NCBI GenBank assembly: GCA_046295175.1
Contig: JBKBNY010000013.1
Location: 1 to 64,000 of the forward strand
Direction of reading: 5' to 3'
From: JALOLV01 sp046295175
GTDB lineage: Bacteria > Bacteroidota > Bacteroidia > Cytophagales > Spirosomataceae
DNA: 64,000 bases
The translations under genes and the position numbers were made by a program. The notes beneath the pieces are model-generated. The model did no database searches. It saw nothing but the letters and a program-made list of their open reading frames with translations, and was not told where the DNA came from. Positions 35,436 to 45,369 of the stretch are shown piece after piece (within the stretch, counting starts at the first letter, position 1; every line of letters starts with the position of its first letter).

Positions 35436-35765
35436 ATGAAAATACTTTCATTCATATTATCCATTTACGTACTTGTACTTTCATGTCTGCCTTGCGGAGA
35501 TGTGGAAGACTGTAAAGTAATAGATAATGAAAAAATAGCATTTTCAGAAACCAATCACACCAACCACCAAGAAGATACCGAAACGTGTTCACCTTTCTGT
35601 ATTTGTGCTTGTTGTGGTACAAATATTGTCTTAAATTTTTCATTTTCCCCTCTCATTTCTGAAATTAACCAATATTTTTTTTCTGAAAAAGTAAATATTA
35701 ATTTCTACAATACTTCTTTTATTTCTGATTTCTACGGAAACATCTGGCAACCGCCCAAAATCTAA
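35436..35765 (+). CDS. DUF6660 family Cys/His-rich protein
   Basis: The product is 109 aa from ATG 35436; the upstream in-frame start crosses the promoter. The N-terminus is a hydrophobic signal/anchor (MKILSFILSIYVLVLSCLPC). A His/Cys cluster follows, HTNHQEDTETCSPFCICACCG (about 46-66), typical of DUF6660. Such proteins are found before RND metal exporters in Bacteroidota and are thought to bind metal in the envelope. It lies 98 nt before the CzcA-type permease. Confidence 0.82.
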   Translation: MKILSFILSIYVLVLSCLPCGDVEDCKVIDNEKIAFSETNHTNHQEDTETCSPFCICACCGTNIVLNFSFSPLISEINQYFFSEKVNINFYNTSFISDFYGNIWQPPKI

Positions 35766-35863
35766 TTCTTGAATCTTTATTGCCATTGCTACTTGCTGAA
35801 TTTCCATTCAGTATGTTCTCTTGTAATGGCTATCTATGAATTTTTCAAAATTAGATTTAAAAT

Positions 35864-38800
35864 ATGTTAGATAAAATCATTCATTTCTCTATCCACAATA
35901 AGTTTATTGTGGGTCTATTCACTTTGGCTTTGGTGCTGGTTGGTATTTTTAATTTAAGCCGATTACCCATTGATGCCCTGCCTGATATTACCAATAATCA
36001 GGTACAAGTCATTACTACCGCACCTACTTTGGCTACCCAAGAAGTGGAGCAGTTTATCACTTACCCCATCGAACAAATGATGAAGACGATTCCCAAAATC
36101 GTAGAAATGCGTTCATTTTCTCGGTTTGGATTGAGTGTGATTACTCTCGTTTTTGAAGAAGATGTCGATATTTATTGGGCAAGGACTCAAATAAGTGAAA
36201 AACTCAAAGATGCTGAAAGACTGATTCCAAAAGGTGCTGGAATTCCAGAATTAGCACCTATCAGTACAGGTTTAGGAGAAATTTATCAATATGTAATTTT
36301 TGCCAAAAAAGGCTTCGAAAATCAATATGATGCTTCCAAACTCCGAAGTATTCAAGATTGGATAGTAAAGCCCCAATTACTCGGCACAGCAGGAATTGCC
36401 GAAGTTACCACCTTGGGCGGTAATCTCAAACAATACGAAATTGCGGTGCAACCTGACCGACTAAAAAGTATGAATACTACCATTACTGATATTTTTGAGG
36501 CTCTCGAAAAAAACAATGAAAACACAGGTGGTGCGTATATCGACAAACAGCCTTATGTTTATTTTATCAGGGCTTTAGGCATGGTAAAAAGCATTCCTGA
36601 CATCGAAAAAATAGTTGTAAAAACCAGTAATGGAGTACCTATTCTCATTCGTGATGTGGCAAAAGTACAAGAAGGGTCGGCTTTACGCTACGGAGCAGTT
36701 ACCAAAGACGGAAAAGGCGAAGTAGTGGGCGGAATGGTTTTGATGCTCAAAGGAGAAAATTCGTCGGCGGTAGTGAATCGTACAAAAGCGAAGGTAGAAC
36801 AAATCAGAAAATCCTTGCCCGAAGGTGTTTCACTCGAACCTTTCATTGACCGTACAAAACTGGTAAATAACGCCATTGGTACGGTAGAAACTAACCTTTT
36901 AGAAGGTGCATTAATTGTAATATTTGTTTTGGTTTTATTATTGGGCAACTGGCGTGCGGGCCTGGTAGTTGCTTCGGTAATTCCGTTGGCACTACTTTTT
37001 GCTGTAATAATGATGAATTTATTTGGTGTTTCTGGCAACTTGATGAGTTTGGGGGCAATAGATTTTGGATTGATTGTAGATGGGGCGGTTATTATCGTTG
37101 AAGCCGTCATTCACCGATTACATCTCAACAAAGAAGGGCGACTTTCTGCCAAAGAAATGGATGAAGAAGTGCTTCAGGCATCAACTAAAATTAGGAGTAG
37201 TGCTGCTTTTGGTGAGATTATTATTTTGATTGTTTATCTACCAATTTTGGCATTGGTTGGCACAGAAGGCAAGATGTTTAAACCAATGGCTCAAACCGTT
37301 TCATTCGCCATTTTGGGAGCGTTTATTTTATCTCTTACCTATGTTCCGATGGCTTCTGCATTGTTTTTAAGCAAAAATATCCGTCATAAAAAGAATATTT
37401 CTGACAAAATCATTGATTTCATTTATCGTTTCTACCAACCAATTTTAGACAGGGCATTGCGTTTAAAAACCATTATTTTGAGTGCTTCTGTTGTTTTGTT
37501 TTTAGTTGCTCTATTTATTTTCAGTCGAATGGGTGGTGAATTTATTCCAACTTTGGAAGAAGGTGATTACGCTATCAATTTCAGAAATGCTGGTGGCAGT
37601 TCATTAAATATGAGCATAGAAACTTCCACAAAATTAGAAAAATTACTAAAAGCTAAGTTTCCCGAAGTGGTTGAAGTGGTTTCTAAAATTGGCTCTGCTG
37701 AAATTCCAACCGACCCAATGCCCATTGAAACAGGCGATTTGATTATTATTCTCAAAAACAAAAAAGAGTGGACAACCACCAAAGATTTTTACGAATTGGC
37801 AGATTTGATGAAAGAAGAAATGGAGCAAATACCAGGCGTAGGTTTTGAAGTTTCTCAACCGATTCAGATGCGTTTCAACGAATTAATGACAGGTGTAAGA
37901 AGTGATATAGCCATTAAAATTTTTGGAGAAGATTTAGAAAAGTTGGCAGTAACGGCAAATGCTACAATTGGACTGATTGGAAATATAGAAGGTGTAGCTG
38001 ATATAAAAGCAGAGCAAGTAACAGGTATGCCCCAAATCACGGTTCGGTACAACCCCGATAAATTGGCATTATATGGGCTAAATGTAGGCGATTTGAACAA
38101 AGTTATACGCACAGGTTTTGCAGGGCAAGCCACAGGAACAGTTTATGAAGGCGAAAAGCGTTATGATTTAGTGGTGCGGCTCGACAAGGATTTTCGCCAA
38201 GATATTTCTAATGTGAAAAACATATTTGTGAGCCTACCAAATGGCAACCAAATTCCTTTGGAGCAAGTAGCCGATGTGAATTTTGAACAAGGGCCTGCAC
38301 AAATCAGTCGTGAAGATGGCAGACGTAGAATTGTGATTGGACTCAATGTGCGTGGGCGTGATGTGAAAAGTGTAGTCAATGACATTCAGGCGAAATTAGA
38401 TGCCAAACTAAAATTACCCGAAGGCTATTATGTAACATATGGTGGGCAGTTTGAAAACTTGGTCGAAGCCAATAAACGCCTTGCAATAGCCGTTCCAGTA
38501 GCTTTGCTTTTGATTTTTGTCTTACTGTATTTCACCTTCAATTCTATCAAACAATCCATATTGATTTTTACGGCAATTCCACTTTCTGCAATTGGTGGTG
38601 TTTTTGCCCTGTGGTTGCGTGGAATGCCATTCAGCATTTCAGCAGGAATTGGCTTTATTGCCTTGTTTGGTGTAGCAGTTTTGAATGGTATTGTACTGAT
38701 TGGCTATTTTAATCAACTCAAAGCCGAAGGTTGGAACAATGTGTTGGAGCGAATAAAAGAAGGCACAAAAGTACGTTTACGACCTGTCGTAATGACCGCC

Positions 38801-40204
38801 GCAGTTGCATCATTGGGCTTTTTGCCTATGGCTTTGAGTAGCGGTGCGGGGGCAGAAGTGCAAAAACCCTTGGCAACTGTTGTAATTGGTGGGTTAATTA
38901 CAGCAACATTGCTAACCTTAATTGTACTACCAATTTTGTATTTGCTATTTGAAAAAGGTGTAAAAATTTCTAAAAAGCCTATTAAAGTAGCCTCTATGCT
39001 TGTCTTTGGAATATTATCATTTAATATTTCAAACGCCCAAACCAAACTTACTTTGCAAGAAGCCATTGATTTAGGCACTAAAAATAATCCTTCCATTCAA
39101 GCCTCAGAATTGAATATTAAAGTACAAAATCAGTTATTGCCAACGGCAAAAGAATTGCCAAAAACCAATTTTAATGCTACTTTGGGGCAATACAACACCC
39201 GTAGCTTTGACCAAAATTTGAGTATTTCGCAATGGTTTAGTCCGTTTCAATTTCAAGCAAAAAAGGCTTTGATTCAAGAAAATATCAAAGACGCTGAACT
39301 CAAATTAGTAGCAACGAAACATGAACTCGCCTATCAAATCAGACAATCGTGGAATACCGTTTTGTATTTGGGTGCAATCAACGAAATTTTGATAAAACAA
39401 GACGAAAATTTACAAAATTTCGTAAAAGCCGCCACCGTTAAACTACGAACAGGAGAAAGTAATTTATTAGAAAAAATTACGGCTGAAAGTAAGCAGCAAG
39501 AGTTTTTACAAATCAGAAAACGAAATGATGCCTTGATTTTAAGTGAAAAAATCAAACTCAAAACCTTGATGAATACCCAGCAAGAATTTGAAATTGCTCA
39601 ATCTGCCTTTCAACCCCATGCCTCTTTACTGTCAGATTCTACATTTATCAATCAAAATCCTATTCTGCAATTAGCAATGCAACAAATAGCCCTTGCGTCA
39701 GCCAATAGAAATGTAGAAAAAGCCCTCTTGAAACCAGATTTCACGGCTGGATATTTTATTCAATCACTCACAGGTAATCAAGAGGTCAATGATAAAACGA
39801 TTTTCTATAATGGCTTTCCTCGTTTTCAAGGCGTGAATTTGGGTATAAGTATTCCGATTTTCAGCAAAGCTAATAAAGCTCGCATTCAAGCATCAGAAAG
39901 TGAAGTTATCGTTCAGAAAAAAAAATCAGAATATCTTAAAAATCAACTGAATAGCCAACTTTTGCAACAAATTCAAGAGCAAAAAACAAATCAATCATTG
40001 ATTGATTATTATACGAAAACAGCCTTGCCCAATGCTGAAATAATCACAAAAAATGCCACAAAAGCCTATCAAAGTGGCGAAGTAGGTTATGTGGAATATC
40101 TTCAAAGTTTAGAAACAGTATTGAGCATTCAGCAAAATTATTTGCACGCAATCAATGCTTTCAACCAAAATGCAATCAATATTCAATATTTGTTAAACAA
40201 TTAA
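35864..40204 (+). CDS. CzcA/CusA-family RND permease fused to a TolC-type channel
   Basis: The 1446-aa protein joins a full RND permease (about 1-1045, 12 membrane helices) to an outer-membrane factor (about 1057-1446, beginning with a signal-like ISNAQ boundary and TLQEAIDLGTKNNPSI). The helix-4 motif SLGAIDFGLIVDGAV (Asp400, Asp406) is the signature of divalent-cation exporters (Zn/Co/Cd/Ni) rather than the AIxIGxxVDAA signature of Cu/Ag pumps. It is therefore probably CzcA-like in substrate although it sits in a copper island. The fusion is a known Bacteroidota arrangement. The adaptor gene follows after 12 nt. Confidence 0.9.
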   Translation: MLDKIIHFSIHNKFIVGLFTLALVLVGIFNLSRLPIDALPDITNNQVQVITTAPTLATQEVEQFITYPIEQMMKTIPKIVEMRSFSRFGLSVITLVFEEDVDIYWARTQISEKLKDAERLIPKGAGIPELAPISTGLGEIYQYVIFAKKGFENQYDASKLRSIQDWIVKPQLLGTAGIAEVTTLGGNLKQYEIAVQPDRLKSMNTTITDIFEALEKNNENTGGAYIDKQPYVYFIRALGMVKSIPDIEKIVVKTSNGVPILIRDVAKVQEGSALRYGAVTKDGKGEVVGGMVLMLKGENSSAVVNRTKAKVEQIRKSLPEGVSLEPFIDRTKLVNNAIGTVETNLLEGALIVIFVLVLLLGNWRAGLVVASVIPLALLFAVIMMNLFGVSGNLMSLGAIDFGLIVDGAVIIVEAVIHRLHLNKEGRLSAKEMDEEVLQASTKIRSSAAFGEIIILIVYLPILALVGTEGKMFKPMAQTVSFAILGAFILSLTYVPMASALFLSKNIRHKKNISDKIIDFIYRFYQPILDRALRLKTIILSASVVLFLVALFIFSRMGGEFIPTLEEGDYAINFRNAGGSSLNMSIETSTKLEKLLKAKFPEVVEVVSKIGSAEIPTDPMPIETGDLIIILKNKKEWTTTKDFYELADLMKEEMEQIPGVGFEVSQPIQMRFNELMTGVRSDIAIKIFGEDLEKLAVTANATIGLIGNIEGVADIKAEQVTGMPQITVRYNPDKLALYGLNVGDLNKVIRTGFAGQATGTVYEGEKRYDLVVRLDKDFRQDISNVKNIFVSLPNGNQIPLEQVADVNFEQGPAQISREDGRRRIVIGLNVRGRDVKSVVNDIQAKLDAKLKLPEGYYVTYGGQFENLVEANKRLAIAVPVALLLIFVLLYFTFNSIKQSILIFTAIPLSAIGGVFALWLRGMPFSISAGIGFIALFGVAVLNGIVLIGYFNQLKAEGWNNVLERIKEGTKVRLRPVVMTAAVASLGFLPMALSSGAGAEVQKPLATVVIGGLITATLLTLIVLPILYLLFEKGVKISKKPIKVASMLVFGILSFNISNAQTKLTLQEAIDLGTKNNPSIQASELNIKVQNQLLPTAKELPKTNFNATLGQYNTRSFDQNLSISQWFSPFQFQAKKALIQENIKDAELKLVATKHELAYQIRQSWNTVLYLGAINEILIKQDENLQNFVKAATVKLRTGESNLLEKITAESKQQEFLQIRKRNDALILSEKIKLKTLMNTQQEFEIAQSAFQPHASLLSDSTFINQNPILQLAMQQIALASANRNVEKALLKPDFTAGYFIQSLTGNQEVNDKTIFYNGFPRFQGVNLGISIPIFSKANKARIQASESEVIVQKKKSEYLKNQLNSQLLQQIQEQKTNQSLIDYYTKTALPNAEIITKNATKAYQSGEVGYVEYLQSLETVLSIQQNYLHAINAFNQNAINIQYLLNN

Positions 40205-40216
40205 TTTTTTAAGCAA

Positions 40217-41476
40217 ATGAAAATCAATCAATCATATAAATATTTAATCGCAATCATCGGATTTTCGTTGATGATGGCGTGTAACAAAACAGCAAGTACA
40301 GAAACTGCCACCGAAGAAGAGCATCACGATGAAACAGGCACAGTAGAGCTTACACCTGCCCAAGTAAAATCAGCCCAAATTGTTTTCGGAAGTTTTGAAA
40401 AGAAAAATCTTAGTGAAGTTATCACAGCCAATGGTTACACCAAACTTCCCCCTCAAAATCAAGCAGATGTTTCGGTATTTTTGGGTGGAATTATCAAAAC
40501 AATTGCAGTTATCGAAGGGCAATATGTAAAAAAAGGGCAAACAATAGCTACATTTCAAAGTTTGGAATTTAATAATATTCGCTTAGAAAAAGCCAAATTG
40601 ACCGAAGAATTACAACAAGCCAAAGTCAGCAAAGAGTTTTTGGAGTTAGAATTTGCTCGTCAGAAAGAATTAAGTGATGAAAACGTAACGGCTAAAAAAA
40701 CTTTTCAAAAAGTCAGTACAGAACTGGAAACCGTCAAGAATAAAATCAAAAATACGGAAAATCAAATCGTTATTTTAGACCAAAACCTTTCGCTCGGTGG
40801 TAATGAAAGCTCGTCGGTACTTTCTATTGTCGCTCCTATTTCGGGTTACATCACAGAAGTGAAAGTAAAAATAGGTAGTAGTATTTCGGCTAATAATACC
40901 TTATTTTCTATTGTTGATAATTCAAAAATGCACGTCGATTTACTGGTTTATGAAAAAGACCTTTTTCGCATAAAAGTTGGACAAAATGTACGGTTCGTTT
41001 TGACCAATCAAGGAAATCAAGAAATTATCGGGCGGATTTTTAGCGTGGGGAAGGCTTTTCAAAATGAATCAAAATCGGTTGCAGTTCATGCCGACATCAA
41101 TAATTCTACCATCGGACTGATTCCTGGAATGTATGTGAATGCACTAATTGATATTGGTAAAAATGACGTAGAAACTTTGCCAATTGATGCCATTGCCAAA
41201 GCAGAAGGCAAAGAGTTTATTTTTATTCAAGAAGCTGAGAAAGAAGAAAAACACGAGCATAAAGAGGGAGAAAAGCATGAAGAATCTGAAAAATCGGTTG
41301 ATACTGGCGTACATTTTAAAAGAATAGAAGTAAAAACAGGAACAGCACAGTTAGGCTTTGTGCAAGTAACTCTTATGAATGAAATTCCTGCCAATTCAAA
41401 AATCGTAACAAAGGGTGCGTATTATTTGCAATCAACGATGTCGAACTCAGAAGGTAGCGATGACCACGGACATTGA
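40217..41476 (+). CDS. RND periplasmic adaptor (CusB/CzcB type)
   Basis: The 419-aa lipoprotein (lipobox MMAC, Cys22) is a membrane fusion protein with a barrel-sandwich hybrid domain (VFLGGIIKTIAVIEGQYVKKGQ), a coiled-coil hairpin (about 115-185) and beta-barrel segments. Metal-binding runs lie at EEEHHDETG near the N-terminus and at EKHEHKEGEKHEE (about 345-357). It links the permease to the TolC domain and may pass metal to it. It lies directly downstream of the permease and 37 nt before the Zn/Cd ATPase. Confidence 0.88.
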   Translation: MKINQSYKYLIAIIGFSLMMACNKTASTETATEEEHHDETGTVELTPAQVKSAQIVFGSFEKKNLSEVITANGYTKLPPQNQADVSVFLGGIIKTIAVIEGQYVKKGQTIATFQSLEFNNIRLEKAKLTEELQQAKVSKEFLELEFARQKELSDENVTAKKTFQKVSTELETVKNKIKNTENQIVILDQNLSLGGNESSSVLSIVAPISGYITEVKVKIGSSISANNTLFSIVDNSKMHVDLLVYEKDLFRIKVGQNVRFVLTNQGNQEIIGRIFSVGKAFQNESKSVAVHADINNSTIGLIPGMYVNALIDIGKNDVETLPIDAIAKAEGKEFIFIQEAEKEEKHEHKEGEKHEESEKSVDTGVHFKRIEVKTGTAQLGFVQVTLMNEIPANSKIVTKGAYYLQSTMSNSEGSDDHGH

Positions 41477-41513
41477 TTTTTTTAATTATTGATAAATTTA
41501 TAAGCTAATAAAT

Positions 41514-43562
41514 ATGGAACATAAACACATTTACGACAAAGACGGAAAGCAACTTTGTTGTACACAAGAAGAAAAAATAAATACTGTTGCCAATAAACAA
41601 CTCAAAAAAGAACATAAAGAAGTGGGATGCTGTGCAACCGATGAACCCGAAAAAGAAGAACATGGAGACGACGACGGACATGGACACGATAGCGGAAATG
41701 ATAGCACATTCAAAATGTTTTTACCAGCCATCATTAGCTTAGTTTTACTACTCATTGCCATTGTTTTGGATAATTACATTCCTCAAACTTGGTTCACAGG
41801 TTGGATACGTATTATTTGGTATGCTGTTGCTTACTTACCTGTTGGTTTTCCAGTAGTAAAAGAAGCCGTTGAGAGCATTAGCAAAGGTGAAATATTTTCT
41901 GAATTTTTATTAATGAGCATTGCCACCATTGGAGCATTTGCCATTGGCGAATACCCCGAAGGAGTAGCCGTAATGTTGTTTTATGCCGTTGGTGAAGTTT
42001 TCCAAACTTTGGCTGTTAAAAGAGCAAAGGCAAATATCAAAACCTTACTCGACCAAAGACCTGACGAAGTAACCGTTTTACAAAACAACCAAGCGAAAAC
42101 CATAAAGGCGGAAACTGTAAATATCGGTGATGTCATTCAATTAAAAGCAGGTGAAAAACTGGGCTTAGATGGTGAACTACTTTCTGAAACTGCTTCATTC
42201 AATACCGCAGCTTTGACTGGCGAAAGTAAACCCGATACCAAAGCCAAAGGTGAAATGGTTTTGGCAGGAATGATAAATCTCAATACGGTTTCGCAAGTAA
42301 AAGTTACAACAGCCTATAAAGATAGTAAATTATCAAAAATCTTGGAATTGGTTCAAAATGCTACGGCTCAGAAAGCACCAACTGAGTTATTCATCAGAAA
42401 ATTTGCTAAAATCTATACGCCAATTGTAGTCGTTTTAGCTATTTTGATAACAGTCTTACCTTATTTTTTCGCAGAAAATTACGAGTTTAATCAATGGCTA
42501 TATCGAGCTTTGGTTTTCTTGGTTATTTCTTGCCCTTGTGCTTTGGTTATTTCTATTCCTTTGGGCTATTTCGGGGGTATTGGTGCGGCTTCTAAAAATG
42601 GTATTTTGTTTAAAGGAAGCAATTTTTTAGATATTATCGCCAATATACAAAATGTGGTGATGGACAAAACTGGTACGATGACCGAAGGTGTGTTTAATGT
42701 ACAAGAAGTTATCATAAAACAAGATTTTAATAAAGATGAAATCTTGAAAATGGTCAATGCCTTAGAAAGTCAAAGTACACATCCAGTGGCAACTGCCATT
42801 CATAATTTTGTAGGAAATATTGATTCGAGCATTGAGCTTAAAAATGTAGAAGAAATAGCAGGGCATGGACTCAAAGCTGAAATATCGGGCAAAGAACTAT
42901 TAGTGGGTAACTTTAAATTGATGGATAAATTTTCTATCATATATGATATTGACCCAACAACAATAGTTTATACTTTGATAGCCATTGCCTACGATAAAAA
43001 GTTTGTGGGCTATTTGACCATTGCCGACAGCATCAAAGAAGATGCCCAAGAAACAGTAAATAAACTAAAAGCATTAGGTGTAAATACAGTAATGCTCAGT
43101 GGCGATAAAAATAACGTTGTAAAATTTGTAGCTGATAAATTGGGGATAGCCAACTCATTTGGTGATTTACTACCCGAAGATAAAGTAAATAAAGTCAAAG
43201 AATTGAAGACTCTCAATGAAACCGTATGTTTCGTAGGCGATGGTGTAAACGATGCTCCAGTAGTTGCATTGAGCAATGTGGGGATTGCAATGGGCGGACT
43301 CGGTAGCGATGCTACTATCGAAACTGCTGATGTAGTGATTCAAGATGATAAACCATCAAAAATACCAATGGCAATTAATATCGGTAAACAAACCAAGCGT
43401 ATTGTTTGGCAAAATATTTCACTTGCGTTTGCCGTAAAAGCTATCGTACTCATTTTAGGTGCTGGCGGTTTAGCAACTATGTGGGAAGCAGTTTTTGCTG
43501 ATGTTGGCGTAGCGTTATTGGCAATTTTGAATGCTGTTAGGATTCAGAATATGAAGTTTTAA
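41514..43562 (+). CDS. Zn/Cd/Pb-type P1B ATPase (ZntA/CadA-like)
   Basis: The 682-aa pump has no HMA domain. Instead its N-terminus is rich in Cys and His (QLCCTQ, GCCATD, HGDDDGHGHDSG). Core motifs: TGESKPDT, SCPCALVISIP (Cys340, Cys342), DKTGTMTEG with Asp384, SGDKNN and GDGVNDAP. The last helices carry the Lys in AVKAI and the DxG motif ADVGVALL, a P1B-2 signature for Zn(II), Cd(II) or Pb(II). It would move divalent cations to the periplasm for the adjacent RND system to export. A terminator follows. Confidence 0.92.
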   Translation: MEHKHIYDKDGKQLCCTQEEKINTVANKQLKKEHKEVGCCATDEPEKEEHGDDDGHGHDSGNDSTFKMFLPAIISLVLLLIAIVLDNYIPQTWFTGWIRIIWYAVAYLPVGFPVVKEAVESISKGEIFSEFLLMSIATIGAFAIGEYPEGVAVMLFYAVGEVFQTLAVKRAKANIKTLLDQRPDEVTVLQNNQAKTIKAETVNIGDVIQLKAGEKLGLDGELLSETASFNTAALTGESKPDTKAKGEMVLAGMINLNTVSQVKVTTAYKDSKLSKILELVQNATAQKAPTELFIRKFAKIYTPIVVVLAILITVLPYFFAENYEFNQWLYRALVFLVISCPCALVISIPLGYFGGIGAASKNGILFKGSNFLDIIANIQNVVMDKTGTMTEGVFNVQEVIIKQDFNKDEILKMVNALESQSTHPVATAIHNFVGNIDSSIELKNVEEIAGHGLKAEISGKELLVGNFKLMDKFSIIYDIDPTTIVYTLIAIAYDKKFVGYLTIADSIKEDAQETVNKLKALGVNTVMLSGDKNNVVKFVADKLGIANSFGDLLPEDKVNKVKELKTLNETVCFVGDGVNDAPVVALSNVGIAMGGLGSDATIETADVVIQDDKPSKIPMAINIGKQTKRIVWQNISLAFAVKAIVLILGAGGLATMWEAVFADVGVALLAILNAVRIQNMKF

Positions 43563-43589
43563 CTCATATTTTCTTTGTTCCTCTTTTAG

Positions 43590-43624
43590 AAGCATTGTTC
43601 TAAAAAGAGCAATGCTTTTATTTT
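43590..43624 (+). terminator. Intrinsic terminator after the Zn/Cd ATPase
   Basis: AAGCATTGTTCT (43590-43601) pairs with AGAGCAATGCTT (43606-43617) with one wobble and a short A-loop, followed by TTATTTTT. It separates the efflux operon from the di-haem oxidoreductase operon. Confidence 0.8.
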
Positions 43625-43667
43625 TAGCTTATATTTAAAACAACTACACAATAAATCTAATATTATT

Positions 43668-43697
43668 TTTAGATTAGTCTAAATTACTCTACATTTG
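43668..43697 (+). promoter_or_regulatory. DtxR-like palindrome and -7 box before the di-haem oxidoreductase operon
   Basis: TTTAGATTAGTCTAAA (43668-43683) is a perfect 6-bp inverted repeat around TTAG. It resembles DtxR/IdeR iron boxes (TTAGGTTAGsCTAA). TACATTTG (43690-43697) matches the -7 box TAnnTTTG 27 nt before the ATG. The palindrome overlaps the expected -33 region, as a repressor site would. The regulator is not in the window. Confidence 0.5.
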
Positions 43698-43724
43698 TCT
43701 TTCAAAATTGTAAATCAAAACATA

Positions 43725-44918
43725 ATGAAAGCAAAATATACTTTATTAATCATCGCATTTAGCTTTTTTATTGCTACGGCTTGTGAGAAACTACTACCTG
43801 TTTCTCCCGAAGACAGCGATGTTTTAGATGGTACAATCAAAGATTTAACTACTACCGAAACGGCTCAATTCCTAAGAGGTGATGTAGCTTTTGCAAAAGT
43901 TTTTACTGCAAATACTGGCTTAGGGCCTTTATTCGTATCAAATTCTTGTATCAGTTGTCATGCTGGTGATGGCAAAGGACACCCTTCAACAAGTTTAATT
44001 CGATTTGGGCAGACTGATGAAACAGGAAATAAATTTTTGATGCAAGGTGGTCCACAATTACAGCATAGAACCATCATAGGCTTTAACCCTGAAAATATTC
44101 CTTCGGGAGCTTCTCACGCTACATTTATCGCTCCATCTAATACAGGCTTAGGTTTTTTGGAGGCTGTTTCAGATGCTGATATTTTGGCTTTATCAGACCC
44201 CGACGATAAAGACAATGATGGAATTTCGGGCGTACCTAATTGGATTGAGTTACCAAGTTTTCTGACACCAAAATCTAATGCTATTACTAAAAATGGCAAA
44301 TATATTGGTCGTTTTGGCAGAAAAGCAGGGGCATATAATTTATTCAATCAGACAGTAAATGCTTATAATCAAGACATGGGCATCGTAAGCGTTTATTCTC
44401 CAAACGACACATACAGCCATGAAGCATTAGACCCCGAAGTAAGTAATGCCGAAATAGCTGATGTAGTACACTATTTACAAACATTGAAAGCTCCAATTCA
44501 AAGAAATGTTGAATCAACAGAAGTAAAGGCAGGGAAAGAAATATTCCTAAAAATTCAGTGTGCAGCTTGCCATACTCCAAGCATGAAAACGGCAAACTCA
44601 CCCATTCAAGGACTGAGCAATAAAACATTCGCTGCTTACACTGATTTGTTAATGCACGACATGGGAAAAGATTTAGATGATAATTATACAGAAGGTTCAG
44701 CCAAGACTTTTGAATGGCGAACTACACCACTCTGGGGCTTGGGTTTAGCAAAAGATTCGCAAGGCGGAAAAGTTCATTTAATGCACGATGGACGTGCCAA
44801 AAGTATTGATGAAGCCATTCTGCTACACGGTGGCGAAGCTCTCAAAAGTCGGCAAAAATATGTAGCATTGAGCAGTAAAGAAAAACAAGAATTGGTAACA
44901 TTTTTAGAAAGCCTTTGA
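43725..44918 (+). CDS. Di-haem oxidoreductase (DHOR family) lipoprotein
   Basis: The product is 397 aa from ATG 43725; upstream codons overlap the -7 box. A lipobox at Cys20 (IATAC) and two haem c motifs, CISCH (Cys75, Cys78, His79) and CAACH (Cys279, Cys282, His283), fit the DHOR family of putative periplasmic thiol oxidoreductases/peroxidases. LFVSNSCISCHAGDGKGHP (residues 70-88) is the family hallmark region. It opens an operon with a Rieske protein and a porin, so a periplasmic redox role, perhaps linked to iron or copper, is inferred. Confidence 0.87.
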   Translation: MKAKYTLLIIAFSFFIATACEKLLPVSPEDSDVLDGTIKDLTTTETAQFLRGDVAFAKVFTANTGLGPLFVSNSCISCHAGDGKGHPSTSLIRFGQTDETGNKFLMQGGPQLQHRTIIGFNPENIPSGASHATFIAPSNTGLGFLEAVSDADILALSDPDDKDNDGISGVPNWIELPSFLTPKSNAITKNGKYIGRFGRKAGAYNLFNQTVNAYNQDMGIVSVYSPNDTYSHEALDPEVSNAEIADVVHYLQTLKAPIQRNVESTEVKAGKEIFLKIQCAACHTPSMKTANSPIQGLSNKTFAAYTDLLMHDMGKDLDDNYTEGSAKTFEWRTTPLWGLGLAKDSQGGKVHLMHDGRAKSIDEAILLHGGEALKSRQKYVALSSKEKQELVTFLESL

Positions 44919-44919
44919 T

Positions 44920-45363
44920 ATGAAAAGACGTGATTTTATTCGTACAAGCTGTTTGAGTTGTATCGGTGGCAGTGCCTTATCGCTTACCTTACAAGGTTGT
45001 AGTTCAGCCTATTATGCTAAACAAGTTGATTTGAAACAAAATGATTTGGTTATCAAAAAAAGTGAGTTTATTGAAATAAAGAAAGATAAACAAAGCATTC
45101 GGAATGTTATTGTGGCTAAATATGAAAAATTAGGTTTTCCAATAGCCGTTTTTCGTTTGGAGGAAGACCAATATTCTGCCGTTTATTTAGAATGTACACA
45201 TCAAGGAAATGAAGTGCAACCTCATGGTAATTATTTGGTTTGTGAAGGACATGGTAGCGAATTTGACAACAAAGGAAAAGTAACGCAAGGACCTGCCGAA
45301 AAAGCCTTGAAAACGTTCGCTGTAAAAACTGACAGAGAAAACATTTATATCAATTTAGCCTAA
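44920..45363 (+). CDS. Rieske [2Fe-2S] lipoprotein
   Basis: The 147-aa protein has a Tat-like start (MKRRDFIRTS), a lipobox near Cys27 (LQGC), and the cluster ligands CTH (Cys92, His94) and CEGH (Cys108, His111) followed by GSEFD. It is a second exported Rieske protein in the window, related in layout to the one at 19634-20068 but paired with a di-haem protein. It begins 1 nt after the DHOR gene. It probably passes electrons to or from the haem protein. Confidence 0.87.
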   Translation: MKRRDFIRTSCLSCIGGSALSLTLQGCSSAYYAKQVDLKQNDLVIKKSEFIEIKKDKQSIRNVIVAKYEKLGFPIAVFRLEEDQYSAVYLECTHQGNEVQPHGNYLVCEGHGSEFDNKGKVTQGPAEKALKTFAVKTDRENIYINLA

Positions 45364-45369
45364 GTCATA

